A DNA stretch of 64,000 nucleotides from JBAJNN01 sp036881905. Its GTDB lineage: Bacteria; Pseudomonadota; Alphaproteobacteria; Rhizobiales; Im1. Below the pieces are notes generated by a model. That model saw only the letters and a program-made list of their open reading frames with translations. It had not been told where the DNA came from and ran no database searches. The stretch spans positions 133,177 to 197,176 of the forward strand of contig JBAJNN010000001.1 in NCBI GenBank assembly GCA_036881905.1, read 5' to 3'. The position numbers were made by a program, and so were the translations under genes. Positions 56,826-64,000 of this stretch are shown one piece after another; the stretch's first letter is position 1; each line of letters opens with the position of its first letter.

Positions 56826-56979
56826 CGTCCGAGACTTCGAGATCTGCGGGGCGGTAAAGCGGGTTGACGCGACCCTATATCGACAGGTCCCAACGGTGAT
56901 GGGTAGTGTCAGATAGGGGCCACTCGCGAAGAACGATCCTGAAGTGAGTCTGCCTCGATCTTAAGGAGATAATTTGAAC

Positions 56980-58923
56980 ATGGCTAAGGTTATCGGCATT
57001 GACCTCGGCACGACCAATTCCTGCGTCGCGGTCATGGAAGGCCAGACCCCAAAGGTTATCGAGAATTCAGAAGGCGTGCGTACGACGCCCTCAATGGTAG
57101 CGTTTTCCGACGATGGCGAAGTTCTCGTCGGCCAGCCCGCCAAGCGTCAGGCGGTGACCAATCCGGAAAATACGTTGTTCGCCGTCAAGCGCCTGATCGG
57201 GCGGCGCCATGACGATCCCACAGTGGCAAAGGACAAAAAACTCGTTCCCTACCACATCGTGAAGGCGGATAATGGCGATGCCTGGGTTGAAGCGCGCGGC
57301 AAGATATATGCTCCCTCGCAAATTTCCGCCTATATTTTGCAGAAAATGAAGGAGACGGGGGAGCGTCATCTTGGCGAAACCATTGAACAGGCGGTCATTA
57401 CCGTGCCGGCCTATTTCAATGATTCCCAACGTCAGGCGACCAAGGACGCCGGCAAGATCGCCGGGCTTGAGGTCCTGCGGATCATCAATGAGCCGACAGC
57501 GGCGGCGCTTGCCTATGGGCTGGACAAGAAAAAAGGCGGCACCATTGCGGTCTTCGACCTCGGCGGCGGGACTTTCGACATTTCCGTTCTGGAAATCGGC
57601 GACGGCGTCTTTGAGGTGAAATCCACCAACGGCAACACCTTCCTCGGTGGGGAAGACTTCGATATGCGGCTCGTCGATTATCTGGCGGCGGAGTTCAAAA
57701 AAGACAACGGAATTGACCTGCGCGACGACAAACTCGCCCTTCAACGCCTCAAGGAGAGCGCGGAGAAAGCCAAGATCGAACTGTCGAACGCCACCCAGAC
57801 CGAGGTCAATCTGCCCTTTATCACCGCGGACCAGTCCGGGCCAAAGCATCTGACCTTGAAGCTGACGCGGGCCAAGCTGGAAGCCCTGGTCGAGGATCTG
57901 ATCGAGAAAACCATTGCGCCTTGCAAGGAAGCGGTCAAGGATGCCGGCCTGTCGCCCGGCGATATTGACGAGGTTATCCTCGTCGGCGGCATGACCCGCA
58001 TGCCCAAGGTGATCGAGACAGTTAAGACTTTCTTCGGCAAGGAACCGAACAAAGGCGTCAATCCTGATGAGGTTGTCGCCATCGGAGCGGCTATCCAGGG
58101 CGGCGTATTGCAGGGTGACGTCAAGGATGTGTTGCTGCTGGACGTAACGCCTTTGTCGCTTGGTATCGAGACTTTGGGCGGCGTTTTCACGCGGCTCATC
58201 GATCGCAACACGACAATCCCGACCAAAAAGAGCCAGGTGTTCTCGACCGCGGAAGATAGTCAGACCGCGGTGACTATTCGCGTCTTCCAGGGCGAACGCG
58301 AGATGGCCGCCGACAACAAATTTCTGGGCCAGTTTGATCTGATCGGCATTCCCAATGCTCTGCGCGGCGTTCCGCAGATCGAGGTGACTTTCGACATTGA
58401 CGCCAATGGGATCGTGAATGTTTCGGCCAAGGACAAGGGCACGAACAAGGAGCAGGCGATCCGCATTCAGGCCTCTGGCGGTTTGTCCGAAAGCGAAATC
58501 GACACCATGGTTCGCGATGCCGAGAGCCATGCTGAAGAGGACAAAAAACGCCGTGAAGAGGTCGAGATCAAAAATCAGGGTGAATCTCTGATTCATCAGA
58601 GCGAAAAATCATTGTCGGAGCTTGGCGATAAAGTCCCTGAAGCCGACAGAAGCACCGTTGAGCAGGCTATCGCGGACCTCAAATCGGCGCTGGACGGCGA
58701 GGATGTCGAAGCCATCAAGGCGAAGACGCAGACTCTGGCTCAGCTCTCGATGAAGCTGGGAGAGACGCTGTATCGGCAGTCCGGCGCCGAGGGGGAGACG
58801 CAAAAAGCGAATGAACAAAAGGCCGGAGAGGAAGGGCCGTCGGCAGCATCGGGCGAGGACGTTGTGGATGCCGATTTCGAGGAAGTTCGTGACGATCAGG
58901 ATAAACCTTCCGCGACTTCATAA
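56980..58923 (+). CDS. dnaK: Hsp70 chaperone DnaK
   Basis: 647 residues from ATG 56980 behind TAAGGAGAT; an in-frame TTG at 56974 is unlikely. VIGIDLGTTNSCVAVMEG, VFDLGGGTFDISVLEIGDG and LVGGMTRMPKVIETVK form the ATPase domain. The substrate-binding domain follows from about residue 390 and the C-terminus ends in the acidic EDVVDADFEEVRDD motif. It works with GrpE and DnaJ, both nearby on the same strand. Confidence 0.98.
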   Translation: MAKVIGIDLGTTNSCVAVMEGQTPKVIENSEGVRTTPSMVAFSDDGEVLVGQPAKRQAVTNPENTLFAVKRLIGRRHDDPTVAKDKKLVPYHIVKADNGDAWVEARGKIYAPSQISAYILQKMKETGERHLGETIEQAVITVPAYFNDSQRQATKDAGKIAGLEVLRIINEPTAAALAYGLDKKKGGTIAVFDLGGGTFDISVLEIGDGVFEVKSTNGNTFLGGEDFDMRLVDYLAAEFKKDNGIDLRDDKLALQRLKESAEKAKIELSNATQTEVNLPFITADQSGPKHLTLKLTRAKLEALVEDLIEKTIAPCKEAVKDAGLSPGDIDEVILVGGMTRMPKVIETVKTFFGKEPNKGVNPDEVVAIGAAIQGGVLQGDVKDVLLLDVTPLSLGIETLGGVFTRLIDRNTTIPTKKSQVFSTAEDSQTAVTIRVFQGEREMAADNKFLGQFDLIGIPNALRGVPQIEVTFDIDANGIVNVSAKDKGTNKEQAIRIQASGGLSESEIDTMVRDAESHAEEDKKRREEVEIKNQGESLIHQSEKSLSELGDKVPEADRSTVEQAIADLKSALDGEDVEAIKAKTQTLAQLSMKLGETLYRQSGAEGETQKANEQKAGEEGPSAASGEDVVDADFEEVRDDQDKPSATS

Positions 58924-58986
58924 CCGTTTTGAAATATGCCCCGCCCAGTTTAAACTGCCCTTGTGGGCCATAAAATCAAGATAAAA

Positions 58987-59014
58987 ACTAGGCGCGGCGG
59001 GGGTCGCGCCTGGT
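58987..59014 (+). terminator. Hairpin between dnaK and dnaJ
   Basis: A 10-bp stem (ACTAGGCGCG / CGCGCCTGGT, one G-T pair) with an 8-base G-rich loop lies 64 bases after dnaK, followed by a short TTTC. It likely acts as a leaky attenuator or RNA-stability element lowering dnaJ output relative to dnaK. Confidence 0.5.
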
Positions 59015-59048
59015 TTCATCTCTAAAGACCCAAGGATGGTTGTGCATA

Positions 59049-60212
59049 ATGCCTAAGGACTATTATGACATTCTGGGCGTATCGCGCGATGCTGACGAGA
59101 AGGAACTCAAAAGCGCCTATCGTCGACTCGCCAAGAAATACCACCCAGATATCAATCCGGGCGACAAGGAAGCCGATCGGCGGTTCAAAGAGTTGTCACA
59201 GGCCTATGATGTCCTGAAAGATGCCAAAAAACGCGCAGCTTACGATCGGTTTAGCCATACCGCTTTCGAAGGCGCCGCCGCTGATGGCGCGCAAGGTGGG
59301 TTTAGCCGCGGCGGGCCGGGTTTCGGCCCTGATTTCGCCAGTTCCATGTCCGATATTTTCGAGGATCTGTTTGGTGAATTCATGGGCAGCAACCGGCGCG
59401 GAACGCAAAGCAGGCGGGGAATGGGCGAGCGCGGTCACGATCTGCGCTACAATATGCAAATCGGCCTCAAGGATGCCTTTTCCGGCAAGACGGCCCAGAT
59501 TCGCGTGCCGAGTAGCGTAACCTGCAAGGTCTGCTCAGGCACCGGTGCCAGGCCCGGCACAAAACCCGTAGCTTGCGCCAAATGTCATGGGTCAGGGCGT
59601 ATCCGTGCAACACAAGGGTTTTTCACCGTGGAACGCACCTGTCCTTCCTGCAACGGCTCCGGTCAGGTGATCGCTCATCCTTGTGAGGCTTGTGGCGGCT
59701 CCGGCCGGATAACGCAGGACCGCACGCTATCGGTGAATATCCCGCCAGGGGTCGAGGACGGTACCCGTATCCGGCTCGCCGGTAAGGGCGAGGCCGGTGA
59801 GCACGGCGGCGCGGGCGATCTCTATATCTTCCTGTCCGTCAAACCGCATGAGCTTTTCCAGCGTGAGGGGGCCGATTTGTTCTGTCGGGTTCCGGTTTCC
59901 CTGACAACAGCCACGCTTGGCAGTGATATTGAGATCCCGACGCTCGACGGAAAACGCACCAGGATAAAAGTGCCTGCGGGAACGCAGACCGGCAAGCAGT
60001 TTCGCCTGCGCGGCAAGGGAATGCCGGTTTTGCGTTCAAAACACAATGGCGACCTTTACATTCAGGTCTCGGTGGAAACACCGGTCAACCTTAATCGCAG
60101 ACAAGCCGAGCTTCTGCGCGAATTTGAACGTGAGTCTAATAAGAGAAATCATCCGGAATCGGAAGGGTTCTTCTCCAAAGCCCGCGTCTTCTGGGACAGT
60201 TTCGGCGAATAG
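59049..60212 (+). CDS. dnaJ: Co-chaperone DnaJ
   Basis: 387 residues from ATG 59049 (GTG 59040 in frame). J-domain with the HPD tripeptide (KKYHPDINPGD), a Gly/Phe-rich linker, four zinc-finger repeats (CKVCSGTG, CAKCHGSG, CPSCNGSG, CEACGGSG) and C-terminal substrate-binding beta domains. It stimulates DnaK ATP hydrolysis and delivers substrates. It is separated from dnaK by 125 bases containing a hairpin. Confidence 0.97.
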   Translation: MPKDYYDILGVSRDADEKELKSAYRRLAKKYHPDINPGDKEADRRFKELSQAYDVLKDAKKRAAYDRFSHTAFEGAAADGAQGGFSRGGPGFGPDFASSMSDIFEDLFGEFMGSNRRGTQSRRGMGERGHDLRYNMQIGLKDAFSGKTAQIRVPSSVTCKVCSGTGARPGTKPVACAKCHGSGRIRATQGFFTVERTCPSCNGSGQVIAHPCEACGGSGRITQDRTLSVNIPPGVEDGTRIRLAGKGEAGEHGGAGDLYIFLSVKPHELFQREGADLFCRVPVSLTTATLGSDIEIPTLDGKRTRIKVPAGTQTGKQFRLRGKGMPVLRSKHNGDLYIQVSVETPVNLNRRQAELLREFERESNKRNHPESEGFFSKARVFWDSFGE

Positions 60213-60355
60213 TTGTCAAAGCTTCGGCTTGCGCCTTGTATTCGTGGCCAAGGGACGATAGGGTGCCACTTGTCGCGCGGAATTATTGAGTCGCGGCGGC
60301 TTTTATCGTTTCAATTCATTATCACCGTCCACAGTGAATAGAAGGAGTTGTTGAA

Positions 60356-60817
60356 ATGAAAGTTTTTTTGAGGTTTGCCTTGGCCCTTGTGCTCAGCTTC
60401 AGCGGTGTTAACGCGTTTGCCCATCACTATAGTGTTGGCAAGCTGAAAATCACGCATCCCTGGGCGCGATCCACATCAACGGGGGCGAAAAACGGCGCGG
60501 CTTTCATGTCGATCACCAATACCGGCAGTCAGCCGGATCGGCTCATTGGAGCGTCAAGTCCGGTGGCCAAAGTCGTTCAGATCCACACCATGTCCATGGA
60601 AAATGGTGTCATGAAGATGCGTCATTTGACCGATGGTCTAGAGATTGCCCCCGGTCAGACGGTGGTTCTGAAGCCGGGCAGTTTTCATGTGATGCTCATG
60701 GGCCTCAAAAAACCGCTGAAAAAGGGGGATGAGGTGCCGGTTTTCCTGAATTTCGAAAAAACCGCCGGCATCGGCGTCATGGTTAAGGTCGGGGCTGAGC
60801 CAAAAGGCCATAATTAA
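60356..60817 (+). CDS. Periplasmic PCu(A)C copper chaperone
   Basis: 153 residues with a signal peptide (VFLRFALALVLSFSGVNAFA). The mature domain holds the copper-site residues of the family: His and Met in VVQIHTMSMENGVMKMRH and His/Met in SFHVMLMGLKKPLKKGD. PCu(A)C proteins bind Cu(I) and deliver it to the CuA centre of cytochrome oxidase. It begins 143 bases after dnaJ behind GAAGGAG, and no cytochrome-oxidase gene adjoins it. Confidence 0.9.
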   Translation: MKVFLRFALALVLSFSGVNAFAHHYSVGKLKITHPWARSTSTGAKNGAAFMSITNTGSQPDRLIGASSPVAKVVQIHTMSMENGVMKMRHLTDGLEIAPGQTVVLKPGSFHVMLMGLKKPLKKGDEVPVFLNFEKTAGIGVMVKVGAEPKGHN

Positions 60818-60864
60818 TGCTGGGCCTGTCGTCTCCAAAACCTTTGAAATGAAATTATCCCCTT

Positions 60865-60895
60865 GCGAGGTAGAGTTGCTTTTTCTCTACCTTGC
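60865..60895. terminator. Stem-loop after the copper-chaperone gene
   Basis: An 11-bp stem (GCGAGGTAGAG / CTCTACCTTGC, one G-T pair) encloses a T-rich 9-base loop, 48 bases past the stop. No U-tract follows on either strand, so it may be a weak terminator or processing site. Confidence 0.4.
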
Positions 60896-61000
60896 GGAGA
60901 GCAGTGATTCCGGTTCCTGCATGAAGTGTTGTAGCGATTGGGGCGTCAGGACTTTTCATGAAGCCTGCCCTCTAAACCATATCCAGCGCGTGATTGACTT

Positions 61001-62182
61001 ATGACTACTGCCATGCTCATTGTCGCGGCAGGTTCGGGCCGGCGTGCCGGCGGTGACATTCCCAAGCAGTACCGTCGGCTTGACGGGCGCAGCGTTCTCA
61101 GCCATACGATCGGAAAGTGTCTCAGAGCCATGCCCGGCGATCATGTTCAGCTGGTGATCGCCGAGCACCATGAAAGATTCCATCATGAAGCCATAAAGGG
61201 CCTTGCCCTGCCCGCGCCGGTGATCGGGGGGGCGACGCGGCAGGCCTCGGCACGGTATGGTCTGGAAGCACTCGCTACACGCGGTGGTGTAAGCCGGGTT
61301 CTGATCCATGATGCCGCGCGACCTTTCCTCAGCGTGGCCCTTATCATGCGCGTCCGCGATGCGCTCAACGCTCATGAGGCCGTCTTGCCCGCTCTGCCCG
61401 TAACTGACAGTCTCAAACAGGTCGGGCAAAACGGTCGTGTCATCAACGCGCCGGATCGCTCCGGTCTGTGGGCGGCGCAAACGCCTCAAGGGTTTCGTTT
61501 TGAGCCGATTCTCAATGCCCACCGCCGGGCCCACAGCGAAGGGCTGTCATACTTCAGCGATGACGGTGCTCTTGCACAATGGGCGGGGCTCGACGTGCAT
61601 ATCGTGAAGGGAGAACGCGCCAATCGGAAACTGACTTGCAACGCCGATCTCGATGATGCCGAGCGAAAAGTCTTTATGGAGAATTGGCTTAAAAGTAGCG
61701 ATATCAGAACTGGTCAGGGGTTCGACGTTCATGCCTTCGGCTCGGGCGATCATGTCATGCTCTGCGGCGTCGCCATACCGCATGAGGCCGGTCTTGTCGG
61801 CCATTCCGACGCCGATGTCGCCATCCATGCCTTATGCGACGCGGTGTTGGGAACCATTGGCGAGGGCGATCTCGGTACCCATTTTCCGCCCAATGACCCG
61901 CAATGGAAAGGCGTGGCCTCGAAGGTTTTTCTGCAAGAGGTCTGCGCTATGGTCGCCATGCGCGATGGCGTCATTGCCAATGCCGATGTCACGGTAATCT
62001 GCGAGGCGCCAAGGATCCGCCCCCATGTCGCGGCCATGCGCCGGACTCTGGCGCAAATTATGAATATCGAGACTGGTCGTGTCAGTGTAAAGGCAACGAC
62101 AAGTGAGCGGCTTGGTTTCACTGGTCGTGGCGAGGGCATTGCGGCGCTGGCTTGCGTCACGATCCGTCTTCCCTTTGCTTGA
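61001..62182 (+). CDS. ispDF: Bifunctional MEP cytidylyltransferase / MECDP synthase
   Basis: 393 residues. The N-terminal IspD part (about 1-225) has LIVAAGSGRRAGGDIPKQYRRL and VLIHDAARPFLS. The C-terminal IspF part (about 232-393) has GQGFDVHAFGSGDHVMLCGV (metal-binding DxH), GHSDADVAIHALCDAVLG and VSVKATTSERLGFTGRGEGI. It carries out steps three and five of the MEP isoprenoid pathway in one chain, a fusion frequent in alphaproteobacteria. The usual neighbours dusB/ntrB-like genes are not present. Confidence 0.96.
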   Translation: MTTAMLIVAAGSGRRAGGDIPKQYRRLDGRSVLSHTIGKCLRAMPGDHVQLVIAEHHERFHHEAIKGLALPAPVIGGATRQASARYGLEALATRGGVSRVLIHDAARPFLSVALIMRVRDALNAHEAVLPALPVTDSLKQVGQNGRVINAPDRSGLWAAQTPQGFRFEPILNAHRRAHSEGLSYFSDDGALAQWAGLDVHIVKGERANRKLTCNADLDDAERKVFMENWLKSSDIRTGQGFDVHAFGSGDHVMLCGVAIPHEAGLVGHSDADVAIHALCDAVLGTIGEGDLGTHFPPNDPQWKGVASKVFLQEVCAMVAMRDGVIANADVTVICEAPRIRPHVAAMRRTLAQIMNIETGRVSVKATTSERLGFTGRGEGIAALACVTIRLPFA

Positions 62183-62246
62183 CGGATTCTCAGCCGAGTA
62201 TATTGAACAGGCGCGACGATGTTGCCGGTTCGATAGGGGGCCTGTC

Positions 62247-62867
62247 TCATTTCCGGCCATATTCAATGATGAGGGCATTCAGATCAGGCCGTGCACGCTC
62301 CGTTACCACCCCATTCGCCGTGCCAAGGTAAATGAAACCGGCAATCTTCTCGCTTTTCCCGAGCCCCATGGCTTGGGTGATTTCCGGATCGTAAGCGCAC
62401 CATTCGGTGATCCACTGAACGCCAAATTCCATGGCCGTGGCCGCGATCAGGATATTCTGACACACCGCGCCGGCGGATAAGAGCTGTTCCCATTGCGGAA
62501 TCTTGGGGTGGGTCATTGCAGTGGAGACAACAGCCACCACCACCGGAGCGCGCATAAAACGATTGCGCTCAAAGGCGAGCATTGTCTCCTTGGCATCAGG
62601 GTTGAGCGTGCGATAACGGGCCTCGAGAACGGCGCCGATGGCCTCACGCGCGCACTCGCGGAACAGAATAAAACGCCATGGCGCGAGTTTGCCGTGATCG
62701 GGCACGCGGATACCGACTTGCAGAATTTGTTTCAGTTGCGCGTCACTAGGGCCAGGCTTGCCAAGGCACGAAGCCAGCGTGGAACGCCTCGTCGCCAGCA
62801 GCGTTAGCGGGTCGCCGTAATCGTTCAAAGCATGGCCAGAGCGTTGCTTCGGCTGGTTTTTGTCCAT
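62247..62867 (-). CDS. Nitroreductase-family FMN oxidoreductase
   Basis: 206 residues, YdjA-like branch. RRSTLASCLGKPGPSDAQLKQIL (start region), VPDHGKLAPWRFILF (FMN contact), SAGAVCQNILIAATAMEFGVQWITEW and IAGFIYLGTA are typical. Substrate unknown; members reduce nitroaromatics, quinones or flavins with NAD(P)H. It converges on ispDF with a 65-base gap. Confidence 0.88.
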   Translation of the reverse strand: MDKNQPKQRSGHALNDYGDPLTLLATRRSTLASCLGKPGPSDAQLKQILQVGIRVPDHGKLAPWRFILFRECAREAIGAVLEARYRTLNPDAKETMLAFERNRFMRAPVVVAVVSTAMTHPKIPQWEQLLSAGAVCQNILIAATAMEFGVQWITEWCAYDPEITQAMGLGKSEKIAGFIYLGTANGVVTERARPDLNALIIEYGRK

Positions 62868-63141
62868 AAATTACTGTCCTTTTGTCAATGTTGGTAAACG
62901 GCTCAAGGATTCCAGATAACGCCCGACGCAGCATAATCAGCCTATGCCCTTTCGACCGCTACGGTCAATATAAAATTCGATCACCATGATCAAGATAAAA
63001 CGCACCGAGACCGGCCGGAAGATTGAAACCAATCCGCACCGTTTGCGCATTACTATCCCCTGCCGATCGCATCGCGTGAAAGGAAATCCGTGTTTTAGGC
63101 CGCAAAAGCCCCATCACCCGGCAAAAACCGGCCTGTACGGT

Positions 63142-63766
63142 TCATCCCTCCCCTCGCGCAAGGGCCAACATTTCCGAAGATACGCGGGGTAATTTTTCGC
63201 GGCTAATGACAAAGGGCGGCATGCAATAAATGTTGCGTGCGAAAGGGCGCAATCATACGCCAGTTTCGCGAGCCCGGCGATGGGCGATTGGAGGATCGAC
63301 CGTTTCGCGCATTTCGATCACCCCGATAGCGCCCAATACGCGCACATCCCGAACATCCGGTAATGCGCGCGCCGGCTCAAGGTCCTTCTGCAATTGCCTC
63401 TCGATGCGGGCGCCCCGATCGGACCAGTTTCCGTCTTCCAGCAGGCTCAGACTGGCGATACCCGCCGCACAGGCCAGGGGATTGGCCATATAGGTCGAGC
63501 TGTGCATGAAGACGCCGGCAGTGCCCTCGCCAATGCCCAGAGCAACATGTTCCGACGCGATTGTCGCGGCAAATGAACTATGTCCGCCGGTCAACGCCTT
63601 GCCCAAGCACATAATGTCGGGCGCGATCCCGACATGATCCATCGCGAACATTTTTCCGGTCCGACCGAAGCCGGTGGCGATTTCGTCAAAGATCAAGAGC
63701 ACGTCAAATGCCTCACATAAAACCTTTGCCTGACACAGCCACTGCGGATGGTAAAAGAACATTGGA
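63142..63766 (-). pseudogene. bioA: C-terminal two-fifths of bioA (DAPA aminotransferase) with a nonsense codon
   Basis: From the junction at about 63766 the minus strand reads FYHPQWLCQAKVLCEAFDVLLIFDEIATGFGRTG (cited in part), then PDIMCLGKALTGG with the PLP Lys, FMHSSTYMANPLACAAG and GAIGVIEMRE, all BioA-like. A TGA at 63253-63255 stands where relatives have Trp (ETGV-stop-LRPFARNIYCMPPFVIS). The frame then continues to its natural-looking end at 63142. The N-terminal 60% is absent and replaced by foreign DNA. This copy cannot make diaminopelargonate, so biotin synthesis would need another bioA or an external source. Confidence 0.85.
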
Positions 63767-63808
63767 CCGGCTGGAATTAAATTAGAACCGGCCGGAATTA
63801 AATTAGAA
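63767..63808. repeat. Two tandem 21-bp repeats at the bioA breakpoint
   Basis: CCGGCTGGAATTAAATTAGAA (63767-63787) is followed directly by a copy with one substitution (63788-63808). The pair marks the exact edge of bioA homology and lies between it and phage-like DNA. It may be a junction scar, an attachment-site trace or part of a mobile element end. Confidence 0.6.
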
Positions 63809-63903
63809 TGAACCGGGCCGCGAAGGGGCGTGTTGCGGCGGGGCAAAAGGAGGACGATTGCACCGCCTCTGTCTGTAATTTCTGAAAGGGTGATCGGTCG
63901 GGA

Positions 63904-64000
63904 TTAGCCGCTTGGGGTTTCGGCCTTGATTTGGGTTTTGAAGCCGCCGGCGTCGAGCGTGTGGGTGACGGTTGCGATCGACCACAGGCCATCGACGCCG
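63904..64000 (-). CDS. 3' end of a phage late-control D (tail) protein, continues past the window
   Basis: The minus strand from the right edge reads GVDGLWSIATVTHTLDAGGF then KTQIKAETPSG and TAA at 63904-63906. This is the conserved C-terminal end of GpD/late-control D proteins, baseplate hub components of P2-like and related tails. Only about 31 residues are visible, so the call depends on a short but characteristic stretch. It suggests a prophage or phage-tail module to the right. Confidence 0.6.
   Translation of the reverse strand, partial: GVDGLWSIATVTHTLDAGGFKTQIKAETPSG

Noticed and set aside
57091..58596. 501-residue open frame antisense to dnaK
   Set aside because: It mirrors DnaK codon usage in the opposite strand and has no recognisable domain; dnaK is intact and unmistakable.
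1..64000. CRISPR array or rRNA genes
   Set aside because: No series of spaced direct repeats and no rRNA-like sequence was seen anywhere in the window.

Overview
The window is chromosomal DNA of an alphaproteobacterium. Pointers are the fused ispDF gene, the lptD-surA-pdxA-ksgA and hrcA-grpE / dnaK-dnaJ blocks, hslVU, and a short palindromic repeat of the kind common in Rhizobiales/Hyphomicrobiales (order-level placement is tentative). Most of it is GC-rich and densely coding, broken by AT-rich accessory patches and an unusual number of decayed genes. No similarity search was possible; family names rest on motifs and overall resemblance.

Left end (1-4.1 kb): an accessory patch with a nearly complete non-haem iron enzyme carrying the HxG facial motif and substrate-pocket residues of the BesD radical amino-acid halogenases, an EamA exporter, a frameshifted isoleucine-dioxygenase-type 2OG oxygenase remnant, a truncated LysE/RhtB exporter and an intact MFS transporter. 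4.2-13.2 kb: envelope and housekeeping genes (SIMPL protein; CtpA protease with an EnvC-like partner; ksgA, pdxA, surA, lptD).

13.4-36.1 kb: a phenylacetate catabolic region. paaZ and a fused enoyl-CoA hydratase/3-hydroxyacyl-CoA dehydrogenase lie on the minus strand, paaG-I-K-Y on the plus strand, and a long minus-strand run reads indolepyruvate ferredoxin oxidoreductase, aromatic aminotransferase, thiolase, paaABCDE. Aromatic amino acids can thus be deaminated to arylpyruvates, oxidised to phenylacetyl-CoA, epoxidised, isomerised, ring-opened and beta-oxidised. Between the two converging paa units sits a very AT-rich, translationally coupled three-gene island (FAD/NAD(P) protein, nitronate monooxygenase-like protein, membrane protein) of unknown role, whose first gene has a one-base frameshift in an A8 tract.

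36.3-51.9 kb: hslVU, tRNA-Gln, hemH, yraN-rsmI, an LppC lipoprotein gene, hemW and rph-rdgB, interspersed with decaying DNA: a twice-frameshifted kdsD/kpsF, an RTX/FG-GAP adhesin tail, and a MunI-like restriction-modification locus in which the nuclease is split by a palindromic element and the methylase carries a nonsense codon. 52.1-62.9 kb: hrcA, grpE, pabBC, alkB, dnaK, dnaJ, a PCu(A)C copper chaperone, ispDF and a nitroreductase. Right end: a truncated bioA remnant abutting tandem 21-bp repeats and the 3' end of a phage late-control D gene, so a prophage probably lies just outside.
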